Part shown: piece after piece, positions 1 to 5,244 of the stretch
Position numbering within the stretch: position 1 is the stretch's first letter
How the letters are laid out: each line of letters starts with the position of its first letter
Assembly: GCA_030632925.1 (NCBI GenBank)
Contig: DAOVTU010000274.1
Location: 1-5,308, forward strand
From: Candidatus Krumholzibacteriia bacterium
GTDB lineage: Bacteria > Krumholzibacteriota > Krumholzibacteriia > LZORAL124-64-63
DNA: 5,308 bases
Direction: 5' to 3'
Made by a program: the position numbers and the translations under genes
The notes under the pieces: generated by a model
Seen by the model: only the letters and a program-made list of their open reading frames with translations
Databases searched by the model: none
Told to the model about the DNA's origin: nothing

Positions 1-1317
1 AAGAATCGCGCGGCACCACAAGTGGGGCAGGCGTTGTTCCTGGAATTTGGCGATCGCCTGGCGGAAGTGGTGGTCAGCCTGTTGCCAATCGGCCTGCTGG
101 GCGTAAGCCTTACCCAGCGTCAGGTGACAGAATCCGATTTCGTAGTCTTCGCCACACTGCTCACAAATAGCGATGGCGGCTTGCGAAACGGCCACCGCAT
201 CGTCGTAACGGCCGGACATCAGATGGGCCTCGCCCACCCGGCGTTGGAGTTCGCCTTCGAGGTCATTGCCGGCGGCGATGGCCTGGGCTTTTTCCAGACC
301 GAGATTGTAATTGAAGCGAGCCTTGTCCGGGTCGCCGCGCAGAAGCAGGATGTCGCCGAGGTATTCGTCAGAGATGGTGGCTTCGCGCATGAAGCGATTC
401 TGCTCGGCAATATTCTTGCCGTTGAGGATCAGGGTTTCGGCCCGAGCGTAACGACCGGACAGGGTTTCCAGGCGCCCCATGGCCAGATTCAGGCGGGTTT
501 CATAAATCTGGTCCCCCAGGCTGACCGCCAGGCGGTGTCCCTTTTCCAGCACTGCCCGCGACTCGCCCAGGCGATCGATTTTCTGCAGGATGATGCCCTG
601 GTTGAGATAGAAACGAGGCAACAGATGACTGGCACCCAAATGGCGCGCCAACTCAATGGCCTTGTCCATTTGCGCCAGGGCCTTGTCCCAGCGGCAACGA
701 TTCTTGTCGATGACCGCCAGGTTACTCAAGAGGTTGGCCACACCCAGATCATGCCCAATGCGGCGATAGGTGGACAGTCCATCGGAGAAGAACTCCACCG
801 CTTTTTCCTGACGACCCAGGCGTGCGTGGCAAATGCCCATAATGGTTTGCAGGCGGGCCACGGCAGCGTGTTCATCGGTCAGGGCCAGCACGGCAAATGC
901 CCGCTTGGCCAGATTCAGCGCATCGTGCAGACGACCGCGCTCGCGGTAAACGGCTGCCCGGCGAATTTCAAAAGTGGCATTCAGGACAGCGGTTTCGTCG
1001 GGATCCGACAAACCGGAGGTGCGACTGATAAGGCTCGCCGCCCGATCCAAAAGGGCCTCGGCCCGATCCAGATGCCCCAGACGCAGATGGGAATCCACAG
1101 CCTTGCGCAACACACTAAGGGCCATTTCACGGGAAACGGCGTTCAAGGACGATTCGTCCAGGAGTTGTTGGTAATAGTCCAAGGCAGACGAAAACGACGA
1201 TGAGTGGTAGTGCAAATCACCCACTTGTTCCAAACGGCTCCACGCGGCAGGGTCCAAGCCCTGACCACTGGCCGACTGGTCAGTATATCGTCGTTCGTCT
1301 TTGTAGTTGTCTCTCAT
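1..1317 (-). CDS. TPR-repeat protein, 3' end beyond left edge (partial)
   Basis: An uninterrupted minus-strand frame of 439 codons starts at the ATG at 1315-1317 and is still open at position 1. A GAGGGA ribosome binding site (1325-1330) sits 7 nt before the ATG. The protein is almost wholly tandem helical repeats of about 35-40 residues with the TPR pattern (small residue, Gly/Ala, Tyr/Phe, Ala, then a hydrophobic helix). The clearest units lie near residues 66-98, 112-145, 153-187, 193-228, 232-268, 273-305, 354-388 and 392-428, with motifs such as RLGHLDRAEALLDRA and SGRYDDAVAVSQAAIAI. The N-terminus (MRDNYKDERRY) is charged and lacks a signal peptide or membrane segment, so a cytoplasmic scaffold or sensor is inferred. 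TPR superhelices bind peptides or partner proteins; the ligand here is unknown. Any effector domain (DNA-binding, kinase, cyclase, AAA+) would be in the missing C-terminus. It follows the small exported-protein gene on the same strand after 97 nt. The TPR assignment is firm, the function is not. Confidence 0.9.
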   Translation of the reverse strand, partial: MRDNYKDERRYTDQSASGQGLDPAAWSRLEQVGDLHYHSSSFSSALDYYQQLLDESSLNAVSREMALSVLRKAVDSHLRLGHLDRAEALLDRAASLISRTSGLSDPDETAVLNATFEIRRAAVYRERGRLHDALNLAKRAFAVLALTDEHAAVARLQTIMGICHARLGRQEKAVEFFSDGLSTYRRIGHDLGVANLLSNLAVIDKNRCRWDKALAQMDKAIELARHLGASHLLPRFYLNQGIILQKIDRLGESRAVLEKGHRLAVSLGDQIYETRLNLAMGRLETLSGRYARAETLILNGKNIAEQNRFMREATISDEYLGDILLLRGDPDKARFNYNLGLEKAQAIAAGNDLEGELQRRVGEAHLMSGRYDDAVAVSQAAIAICEQCGEDYEIGFCHLTLGKAYAQQADWQQADHHFRQAIAKFQEQRLPHLWCRAIL

Positions 1318-1383
1318 CAACCGTTCCCTCGGCGAGGAAGTGGACCGGTGACCTTACTTCATTTAGTAGTCCCGGCTTTGGGG

Positions 1384-1410
1384 CTGCCTGATGGCCTTGT
1401 GGCCAGGCAG
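1384..1410 (-). repeat. Stable hairpin just after the small-gene stop
   Basis: CTGCCTG (1384-1390) and CAGGCAG (1404-1410) form a perfect 7-bp outer stem. GCC (1394-1396) pairs with GGC (1401-1403) inside it, leaving a 3-nt bulge and a TTGT loop. In the minus-strand transcript the hairpin starts about 6 nt after the stop codon of the exported-protein gene. It is followed by CCCCAAAGCC, not a T-run, so it is not a canonical intrinsic terminator. It could protect the upstream mRNA from 3' decay or uncouple expression of the small gene from the TPR gene; both roles are inferred. Confidence 0.5.
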
Positions 1411-1416
1411 GCAGTC

Positions 1417-1722
1417 CTAAAGAGCCAGCAGTTGAATTTGCGACAGCAAGAGCAATAGGTATTCCGCCCATTCTGCGTCATCAAATCCCCAGCCCTGCGC
1501 ACGCGCTTCGGGCCCGTCATTGGTGTCATCCAACCCGTCAGGGTCTCCCTCATCATCGATAGGAGCTCCATCAAGGGTAGCGTCCTGGTCGCCTGATCTC
1601 AGGTCAACCTGGGGCACCTCGATGGATTGGGATTCACCCGCATAGACGGCGGGAACAGACACAGAGGCGGAAACCAGTAGCACTGCTACCAGAAGAACGA
1701 GAATCTTATGGATTCTTTTCAT
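1417..1722 (-). CDS. Small exported acidic protein (hypothetical)
   Basis: This encodes 101 residues; no known family is recognised. Residues 1-28 form a classical signal peptide: positive start MKRIHK, hydrophobic core ILVLLVAVLLVSASVSV, and a small-residue cleavage site after VYA (26-28). The mature part, about 73 residues, is very acidic, with roughly 19 Asp/Glu against 2 Arg. At residues 56-69 it has a dense Asp/Gly run containing DPDGLDD, which resembles the DxDGxD calcium loops of thrombospondin type-3 or dockerin-like repeats. The last 14 residues (YLLLLLSQIQLLAL) form a hydrophobic tail. There are no cysteines and no lipobox, so it is a Sec substrate and not a lipoprotein. The ATG at 1722 is preferred over one at 1743 because AAGGAGA lies 8 nt upstream of it. 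A sigma-70-like promoter lies upstream. The TPR gene follows 97 nt downstream and could be co-transcribed. Extracytoplasmic location is well supported; calcium binding, structural or signalling roles are speculation. Confidence 0.8.
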   Translation of the reverse strand: MKRIHKILVLLVAVLLVSASVSVPAVYAGESQSIEVPQVDLRSGDQDATLDGAPIDDEGDPDGLDDTNDGPEARAQGWGFDDAEWAEYLLLLLSQIQLLAL

Positions 1723-1730
1723 GTTCTTCG

Positions 1731-1737
1731 TCTCCTT
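1731..1737 (-). promoter_or_regulatory. Ribosome binding site of the exported-protein gene
   Basis: AAGGAGA on the minus strand, 8 nt before the ATG at 1722. It decides the start, because the in-frame ATG at 1743 would place this motif inside the coding sequence and would add seven polar residues ahead of the signal peptide. Confidence 0.8.
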
Positions 1738-1782
1738 AAACAAGGATACACCCCGTCTGAAAGTGGAACCATTCGCAGCCGT

Positions 1783-1807
1783 TTTCCCCCTGTCATGCCC
1801 GGGGAAA
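1783..1807 (-). repeat. Hairpin in the predicted leader of the exported-protein mRNA
   Basis: TTTCCCC (1783-1789) and GGGGAAA (1801-1807) form a perfect 7-bp stem around an 11-nt loop. If transcription starts about 1819, as the promoter call implies, the hairpin occupies the early part of a leader of roughly 95 nt. It lies about 60 nt ahead of the start codon and does not cover the ribosome binding site. No T-run follows on either strand, so it is not a terminator. A role in mRNA stability is possible. Confidence 0.4.
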
Positions 1808-1825
1808 GCGGCAGATGATTCTTTT

Positions 1826-1854
1826 TATCTACGGATGATTTGATGCAAAGTCAA
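1826..1854 (-). promoter_or_regulatory. Sigma-70-type promoter for the exported-protein gene
   Basis: Minus-strand TTGACT (1849-1854) matches the -35 consensus at five of six positions. After exactly 17 bp comes TAGATA (1826-1831), a weaker -10 matching three of six, followed by an A-rich stretch. Transcription would start near 1819, leaving a leader of about 95 nt before the ATG at 1722. It lies about 75 bp downstream of the stop codon of the response-regulator gene. The exported protein, and possibly the TPR gene, may therefore form a separate transcription unit. Confidence 0.5.
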
Positions 1855-1894
1855 CAGTTCTCCACATTTTGTCGCCGCTTATCCCCCAATTGGC

Positions 1895-1910
1895 GTCAAC
1901 CACGGTTGAC
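1895..1910. promoter_or_regulatory. Perfect 16-bp palindrome, operator candidate
   Basis: GTCAACCACGGTTGAC has two perfect 7-bp arms around a 2-bp centre. It lies 20 bp past the stop codon of the response regulator and 40 bp upstream of the -35 element for the exported-protein gene, centred near -83 relative to the inferred start. This geometry fits a dimeric activator site. As RNA it would form a 7-bp stem with a 2-nt loop, too tight for an efficient hairpin, and no T-run follows. A DNA-level operator is therefore preferred over a terminator. Which regulator binds is unknown. Confidence 0.45.
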
Positions 1911-1930
1911 ACTCCGGGGTGTAATGGGAC

Positions 1931-3307
1931 TCAGTCGACTGTTGGCTGGGTGCGCAATCCGTACTTGGTAATCTTCTTGTACAGATTGCTACGCTGCATT
2001 CCCAACACATCCGCTGTCTTGCTGACATTGTAGAGGTTTTCTTTGAGTTTGTGTTGCAGAAAATCTCCTTCGCTGCGGGACTTGAACTCCTGAAAGTCGT
2101 TGCAAGCAAAGAAGGAATCGGCAATCTGGGGCTCCTGCCCCGCCCCCGGCAGAGGGGGCAGATCCGTCGGTTGGACCACATTACCCGAAGCCAGTATCAG
2201 CATACGTTCCACCAAGTTGCGCAATTCGCGCACATTGCCGGGCCAAGAGTAGGCCCGCAGGATCTCCAGGGTCTCGGGAGCGTAGCGGCGGGGCGTGGTT
2301 TTCAGCTTGATCGCCAAGTCGGCCATGAACCACTCCAGCAACAATTCCACGTCCCCCTCCCTCTCCCGCAAAGGAGGCAAATGGATGGAAAGCACGTTGA
2401 GCCGGAAAAACAGGTCCTGCCTGAATCCCGATTCCGGCGACGCCAGATCGCGATTGGTTGCAGCCACGATGCGGACATCAACACTGCGGGTATCGGTACC
2501 ACCCACCCGTTGGAAGCGGCTTTCTTCGACGGCCTTGAGCACTTTGGCCTGGGCCTCTTCATTCATGTCGCCGATCTCGTCGAGAAAGAGTGTGCCACTG
2601 TCGGCTTGCTCGAACTTGCCGATGCGCTGCCGGTCTGCGCCGGTGAAACTGCCTTTTTCATGGCCGAACAATTCGGACTCGACCAGGTCGCGGGGAATGG
2701 CGGCACAATTGACTTCGATCAGGGGCTTGCCCTGACGAGCGCTGGCTTCGTGAATGGCCTTGACCACCAACTCCTTGCCGGTGCCGTTTTCACCTGTAAT
2801 AAGGACAGTACCTTCACTGGGCCCCACTTTGCTGATAAATTCCTTCACCGCCTGCATGCCGGCGCTTTCACCCACCAGGGGTGAGCCCTGGTTTTGCCCC
2901 ACCAGGGTATCGACAATCTTGCGGTCCTTCTGGTGATCCAGGCAATTGCCCAGAGTGACCAACAACCGGGTGCGGTCCAGGGGCTTTTCCAGGAAGTCGT
3001 AGGCGCCCTGTTTGACGGCATCCACCGCCGTTTCGATATTGCCATGACCCGAAATGACAATGACCGGGATGCCCTTGCCGGTGGCCTCCAGCCTTTCGAG
3101 TACTTCGAAACCGTCCATGCCCGGCATTTTCACGTCGAGCAGAATCACGTCAGGCGTTTGTTTCTCCACGACCGCGAGAGCCTCGGCACCGGATCCGGCT
3201 TTGAGCACCTGATAGTTCTCGTAGCTGAGAATCATCTCGAGGGTTTCGCGGATGGCGATTTCGTCGTCAACGATCAGGACGGTGTATACGGAATTTCCTT
3301 TGCTCAT
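1931..3307 (-). CDS. Sigma-54-dependent response regulator, NtrC family
   Basis: The 458-residue protein has the full NtrC layout. The receiver domain (about 7-120) has acidic residues D14-D15, phospho-acceptor D58 in LLDVKMPGMDG, the switch residue S86 and K108 in EKP. The sigma-54 interaction AAA+ domain (about 141-375) has Walker A GENGTGKE (172-179), the sigma-54 contact loop GSFTGA (219-224, usually GAFTGA), Walker B TLFLDEIGD (239-247), sensor I VAATNRDL and the sensor II region WPGNVRELRN (355-364). The C-terminal Fis-type helix-turn-helix (about 427-451) includes LGMQRSNLYKKI, as in NtrX-like members. By family knowledge, phosphorylation drives hexamer assembly, and ATP hydrolysis remodels sigma-54 polymerase from upstream enhancer sites. 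All catalytic motifs are intact. The ATG at 3307 places the receiver domain at the usual distance; its binding site AAGGG (3318-3322) is 10 nt away, a little far. No histidine kinase gene is adjacent, so its partner and regulon are unknown. It is divergent from rlmN. Confidence 0.95.
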   Translation of the reverse strand: MSKGNSVYTVLIVDDEIAIRETLEMILSYENYQVLKAGSGAEALAVVEKQTPDVILLDVKMPGMDGFEVLERLEATGKGIPVIVISGHGNIETAVDAVKQGAYDFLEKPLDRTRLLVTLGNCLDHQKDRKIVDTLVGQNQGSPLVGESAGMQAVKEFISKVGPSEGTVLITGENGTGKELVVKAIHEASARQGKPLIEVNCAAIPRDLVESELFGHEKGSFTGADRQRIGKFEQADSGTLFLDEIGDMNEEAQAKVLKAVEESRFQRVGGTDTRSVDVRIVAATNRDLASPESGFRQDLFFRLNVLSIHLPPLREREGDVELLLEWFMADLAIKLKTTPRRYAPETLEILRAYSWPGNVRELRNLVERMLILASGNVVQPTDLPPLPGAGQEPQIADSFFACNDFQEFKSRSEGDFLQHKLKENLYNVSKTADVLGMQRSNLYKKITKYGLRTQPTVD

Positions 3308-3356
3308 GAACCGAATGCCCTTGCGGTTAAGGATATGAATCTGGTTAATTGTCCCG

Positions 3357-3369
3357 GAGTCGGCGACTC
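3357..3369. repeat. Palindrome in the response-regulator upstream region
   Basis: GAGTCGGCGACTC has perfect 6-bp arms around one central base. It lies 50-62 bp upstream of the response-regulator ATG. If the candidate promoter at 3388-3416 is used, this lies just downstream of the transcription start, where a repressor site or a 5'-UTR hairpin would act. Function is not established. Confidence 0.3.
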
Positions 3370-3387
3370 TGGCCTCCCCGAAAAGGT

Positions 3388-3416
3388 ATTGTCCGGACAG
3401 GCTCGCCATCAGGCAA
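3388..3416 (-). promoter_or_regulatory. Candidate sigma-70 promoter for the response regulator
   Basis: Minus-strand TTGCCT (3411-3416) and GACAAT (3388-3393) each match four of six consensus bases and are separated by 17 bp. The leader would be roughly 75 nt. The -10 region overlaps a perfect 10-bp palindrome, TGTCCGGACA (3390-3399), which could be a repressor site. The call is tentative, since such matches arise by chance in intergenic DNA. Confidence 0.3.
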
Positions 3417-3454
3417 CCCCAAGTTGCAAAAATCTGAGGGCCATTTTTTTCGGG

Positions 3455-3472
3455 ACGACCGTGAACGACCGT
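3455..3472 (+). repeat. Tandem ACGACCGT repeat with 10-bp period, upstream of rlmN
   Basis: ACGACCGT occurs at 3455-3462 and again at 3465-3472, one helical turn apart. The pair ends 45 bp before the rlmN start codon, in the divergent intergenic region shared with the response-regulator gene. Same-face spacing is typical of direct-repeat sites for DNA-binding proteins, but two 8-bp copies are slim evidence. No convincing rlmN promoter hexamers were found nearby. Confidence 0.3.
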
Positions 3473-3517
3473 TGCGGCTTCGTCCAACATCGTCCATATC
3501 AAGATAAAGGCTGCCCG

Positions 3518-4570
3518 ATGGAACTCAAACCCTTGCTCAGATCCCTGGTTCCCGACCAGTTTGCGGCCCTGGTCGCCGAAGCCGGTGTGCCCGCCTACCG
3601 GGCGCAGCAGGTTCAGCAATGGGCCTTTGTCCAGGACGCCATGCAGTGGGACCAGATGGGCAATGTGCCCCGCACCCTGCGCGAGTCGCTGTCCGAGCGG
3701 TACGATCTGGCGGGACTGGCTTTGCAGGAACGGCAGGTTTCGTCCGACCACACCCGCAAATTTCTCTTTCGCCTGCGCGATGGCCACACCATCGAGAGCG
3801 TCATCATTCCCATGGCCGACCACGCCACCTTTTGTCTTTCGACCCAGGTAGGCTGCGCCATGGCTTGCACTTTTTGCGCCACCGCCCGTGGCGGTCTGGT
3901 CCGCAATCTTGAGGCCGGCGAAATCATCGAGCAGATTCAGCGCCTGCGCACCGATTTGAAAACCGACCCGGTGCCCGGCATGGGCGACCGGCAGTTCAAC
4001 GTGGTTTTCATGGGCATGGGTGAACCGCTGGACAACTGGGAAGCCATGGAACCTGCGTTGCAGAGCATGATGGCGCCCGATGGCTTGGGCATGTCCAAAC
4101 GGCGCATCCAGATTTCCACCAGCGGACCGGCCGCGGGATTGCAACGCCTGATCGCCTCGTCACCCGGCGTGGGCCTGACGCTCAGCCTTGGCGGCAGCAC
4201 CGATGAAGAACGCCACAAGGTCATGCCCGTGCCGGGGCGCACCGGTTTGAAAGAGGCGTTGGGGCTGGCCGCGGACTACGGCCGCTTGGCAGGCCGGCGG
4301 GTGACCATCGCCTGGGTATTGATCGAAGGCCGCACGGACGAACCGGAGCAGGCCGAACGCCTGGCCCGATTGCTCAAGGGACACAACTTCAAGGTGAACC
4401 TGATCCCCTTGAACCCGTTGGACGATTCAAAGCTGGTACCTACGGCCGACCCGGCGGTACTGGGTTTTCAGAAGATCCTGACCGAAGCCGGGGTGCCCAC
4501 TTTCATACGCGCCAGTGGTGGACGAGATATTGACGCGGCATGCGGGCAATTGCGACGGCGACGGCAATAG
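3518..4570 (+). CDS. rlmN: RlmN, dual-specificity 23S rRNA A2503 / tRNA A37 C2-methyltransferase
   Basis: This 350-residue radical-SAM enzyme puts a methyl group on C2 of adenosine 2503 in 23S rRNA. In characterised family members it also modifies A37 of some tRNAs. The cluster motif CxxxCxxC is C113, C117, C120 (CAMACTFC). C106, seven residues earlier, and C342 in DIDAACGQL correspond to the two further functional cysteines, including the methyl-carrying one. GMGEPLDN (166-173), STSG (200-203) and LIPLNP (295-300) are other family signatures. The N-terminal RNA-binding part (about 1-90) is present and the length is normal. The ATG at 3518 is chosen because AAAGG lies 7 nt upstream and MELKPLLRSL begins like family members; the frame is open further upstream but only antisense to the response regulator. 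The stop at 4568-4570 precedes a strong hairpin. One oddity is SLGG (223-226), where most family members have SLHA or SLNA. The activity should be housekeeping and cytoplasmic. Confidence 0.96.
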   Translation: MELKPLLRSLVPDQFAALVAEAGVPAYRAQQVQQWAFVQDAMQWDQMGNVPRTLRESLSERYDLAGLALQERQVSSDHTRKFLFRLRDGHTIESVIIPMADHATFCLSTQVGCAMACTFCATARGGLVRNLEAGEIIEQIQRLRTDLKTDPVPGMGDRQFNVVFMGMGEPLDNWEAMEPALQSMMAPDGLGMSKRRIQISTSGPAAGLQRLIASSPGVGLTLSLGGSTDEERHKVMPVPGRTGLKEALGLAADYGRLAGRRVTIAWVLIEGRTDEPEQAERLARLLKGHNFKVNLIPLNPLDDSKLVPTADPAVLGFQKILTEAGVPTFIRASGGRDIDAACGQLRRRRQ

Positions 4571-4598
4571 CGTTTGCAGGGAATTGCGCAGGGACAAA

Positions 4599-4627
4599 AA
4601 AAGGCCTCCCAAACGGGGAGGCCTTTT
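4599..4627. terminator. Bidirectional intrinsic terminator between rlmN and the Rrf2 gene
   Basis: AAAAGGCCTCCC (4599-4610) and GGGAGGCCTTTT (4616-4627) form a perfect 12-bp stem with a 5-nt loop. It begins 28 nt after the rlmN stop and 26 nt after the stop of the convergent Rrf2 gene. On the minus strand the stem runs into seven T residues, so it should be the stronger terminator for the Rrf2 transcript. On the plus strand only four Ts follow. Confidence 0.9.
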
Positions 4628-4653
4628 GCATCTGTCCGGGCTGATACCGAAAG

Positions 4654-5052
4654 CTAGATCACATCCGCCAGGTTGGTGCGGTCCAGGGCGCCGGTCAACG
4701 CATCCTGAGCTTCGCGCCACACATCGGCCACCGCACAGGTGTCGACATCCTTGCACGGATTGACTTTTCGCAGGCAGTGGTTCAGGACGATGCCACCTTC
4801 GCAGACTTCCACTACATCACGCAGGGAGATTTCTTCGGCCGGGCGCGCCAGGCTGAAGCCGCCCTTGACGCCGCGGTGGGATTTGACGATACCGGCCTGG
4901 CCGAGCATCTGAAAAATCTTGGCCAGGAAAGCTTCCGAAACTTCACAGGAACCTGCAATGAGTTTCAGCTGCACTGGCGCATTTTCGTTGCGACGTGCCA
5001 ACTCCTGCAGGCCTCGTATTGCGTACTCTGTTTGCCTTGTAATCTGCAGCAT
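4654..5052 (-). CDS. Rrf2-family transcriptional regulator, probable Fe-S type
   Basis: The 132-residue protein has the Rrf2/IscR/NsrR fold. An N-terminal winged helix (MLQITRQTEYAIRGL, helix-turn-helix about 27-52, wing SHRGVKGGFSLAR at 58-70) is followed by a dimerisation helix and a cysteine segment. C93, C100 and C106 have spacing C-x6-C-x5-C, and a conserved W112 and LADVI end follow. In IscR, NsrR and RirA the equivalent three cysteines bind an Fe-S cluster sensing Fe-S status, nitric oxide or iron, so cluster binding is likely here. The x6/x5 spacing matches none of these exactly (IscR x5/x5, NsrR x4/x5, RirA x7/x5), so I assign no subtype. C36 and C84 are extra cysteines. The ATG at 5052 is preferred over a GTG at 5079. 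No suf or isc genes are in view. It converges on rlmN, which encodes an Fe-S enzyme, but the shared terminator argues against co-expression. Confidence 0.93.
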   Translation of the reverse strand: MLQITRQTEYAIRGLQELARRNENAPVQLKLIAGSCEVSEAFLAKIFQMLGQAGIVKSHRGVKGGFSLARPAEEISLRDVVEVCEGGIVLNHCLRKVNPCKDVDTCAVADVWREAQDALTGALDRTNLADVI

Positions 5053-5059
5053 CGTTTCG

Positions 5060-5065
5060 CCCTTT
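5060..5065 (-). promoter_or_regulatory. Ribosome binding site of the Rrf2 gene
   Basis: Minus-strand AAAGGG lies 7 nt before the ATG at 5052. It supports this start over the in-frame GTG at 5079, which would prepend nine residues (MELRRKGET) not expected before the conserved Rrf2 N-terminus. Confidence 0.7.
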
Positions 5066-5221
5066 CGCCTGAGCTCCACTGTGGTGGAGGCATGGGATAT
5101 TGTGTTCTTAATGAATCAAAAAAGGTCTGCAATCGAGAGAAAGTCAAACGCCAGTATCTTGTTGAGAATGAAGTCCCTTATCAGTCAACTTTGACACCGG
5201 CGGGCGGACGCCGTGGGAAGG

Positions 5222-5244
5222 AAAAAACAAGCCTGGCAAGGCCT
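5222..5244 (-). terminator. Probable terminator of a minus-strand gene beyond the right edge
   Basis: On the minus strand a short stem (5239-5244 with 5229-5234, six pairs including one G-U, loop TGCC) is followed by G and then six T residues (5222-5227). The stem is short, but the T-run is good and the position is sensible, upstream of the Rrf2 promoter region. The gene it would serve lies largely or entirely past 5308. Confidence 0.45.

Noticed and set aside
22..1203. Long plus-strand open frame of 393 codons
   Set aside because: It is antisense to the TPR gene, whose minus-strand translation shows clear repeats. The plus-strand product has no recognisable motif, and the openness follows from GC-biased codons.
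2051..2884. Plus-strand open frame of 277 codons
   Set aside because: It lies wholly antisense to the AAA+ and HTH parts of the response regulator, which carry intact catalytic motifs.
3409..3430. Sigma-54-like -24/-12 pair (AGGCAA ... TTGCAA) upstream of rlmN
   Set aside because: The GG and GC elements are separated by 12 nt instead of the required 10, and the -24 half is poor.
3472..3500. TTGCGG-N17-CATATC as an rlmN promoter
   Set aside because: Both hexamers match consensus at only three positions, and the implied start would fall within the ribosome binding site.
2894..3517. Upstream extension of the rlmN frame
   Set aside because: The frame is open but antisense to the receiver domain. 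RlmN homology begins at the ATG at 3518, which has a good ribosome binding site.
3308..4144. Upstream extension of the response-regulator frame
   Set aside because: It would be antisense to rlmN and add residues before a complete receiver domain. The start at 3307 gives a normal family length.
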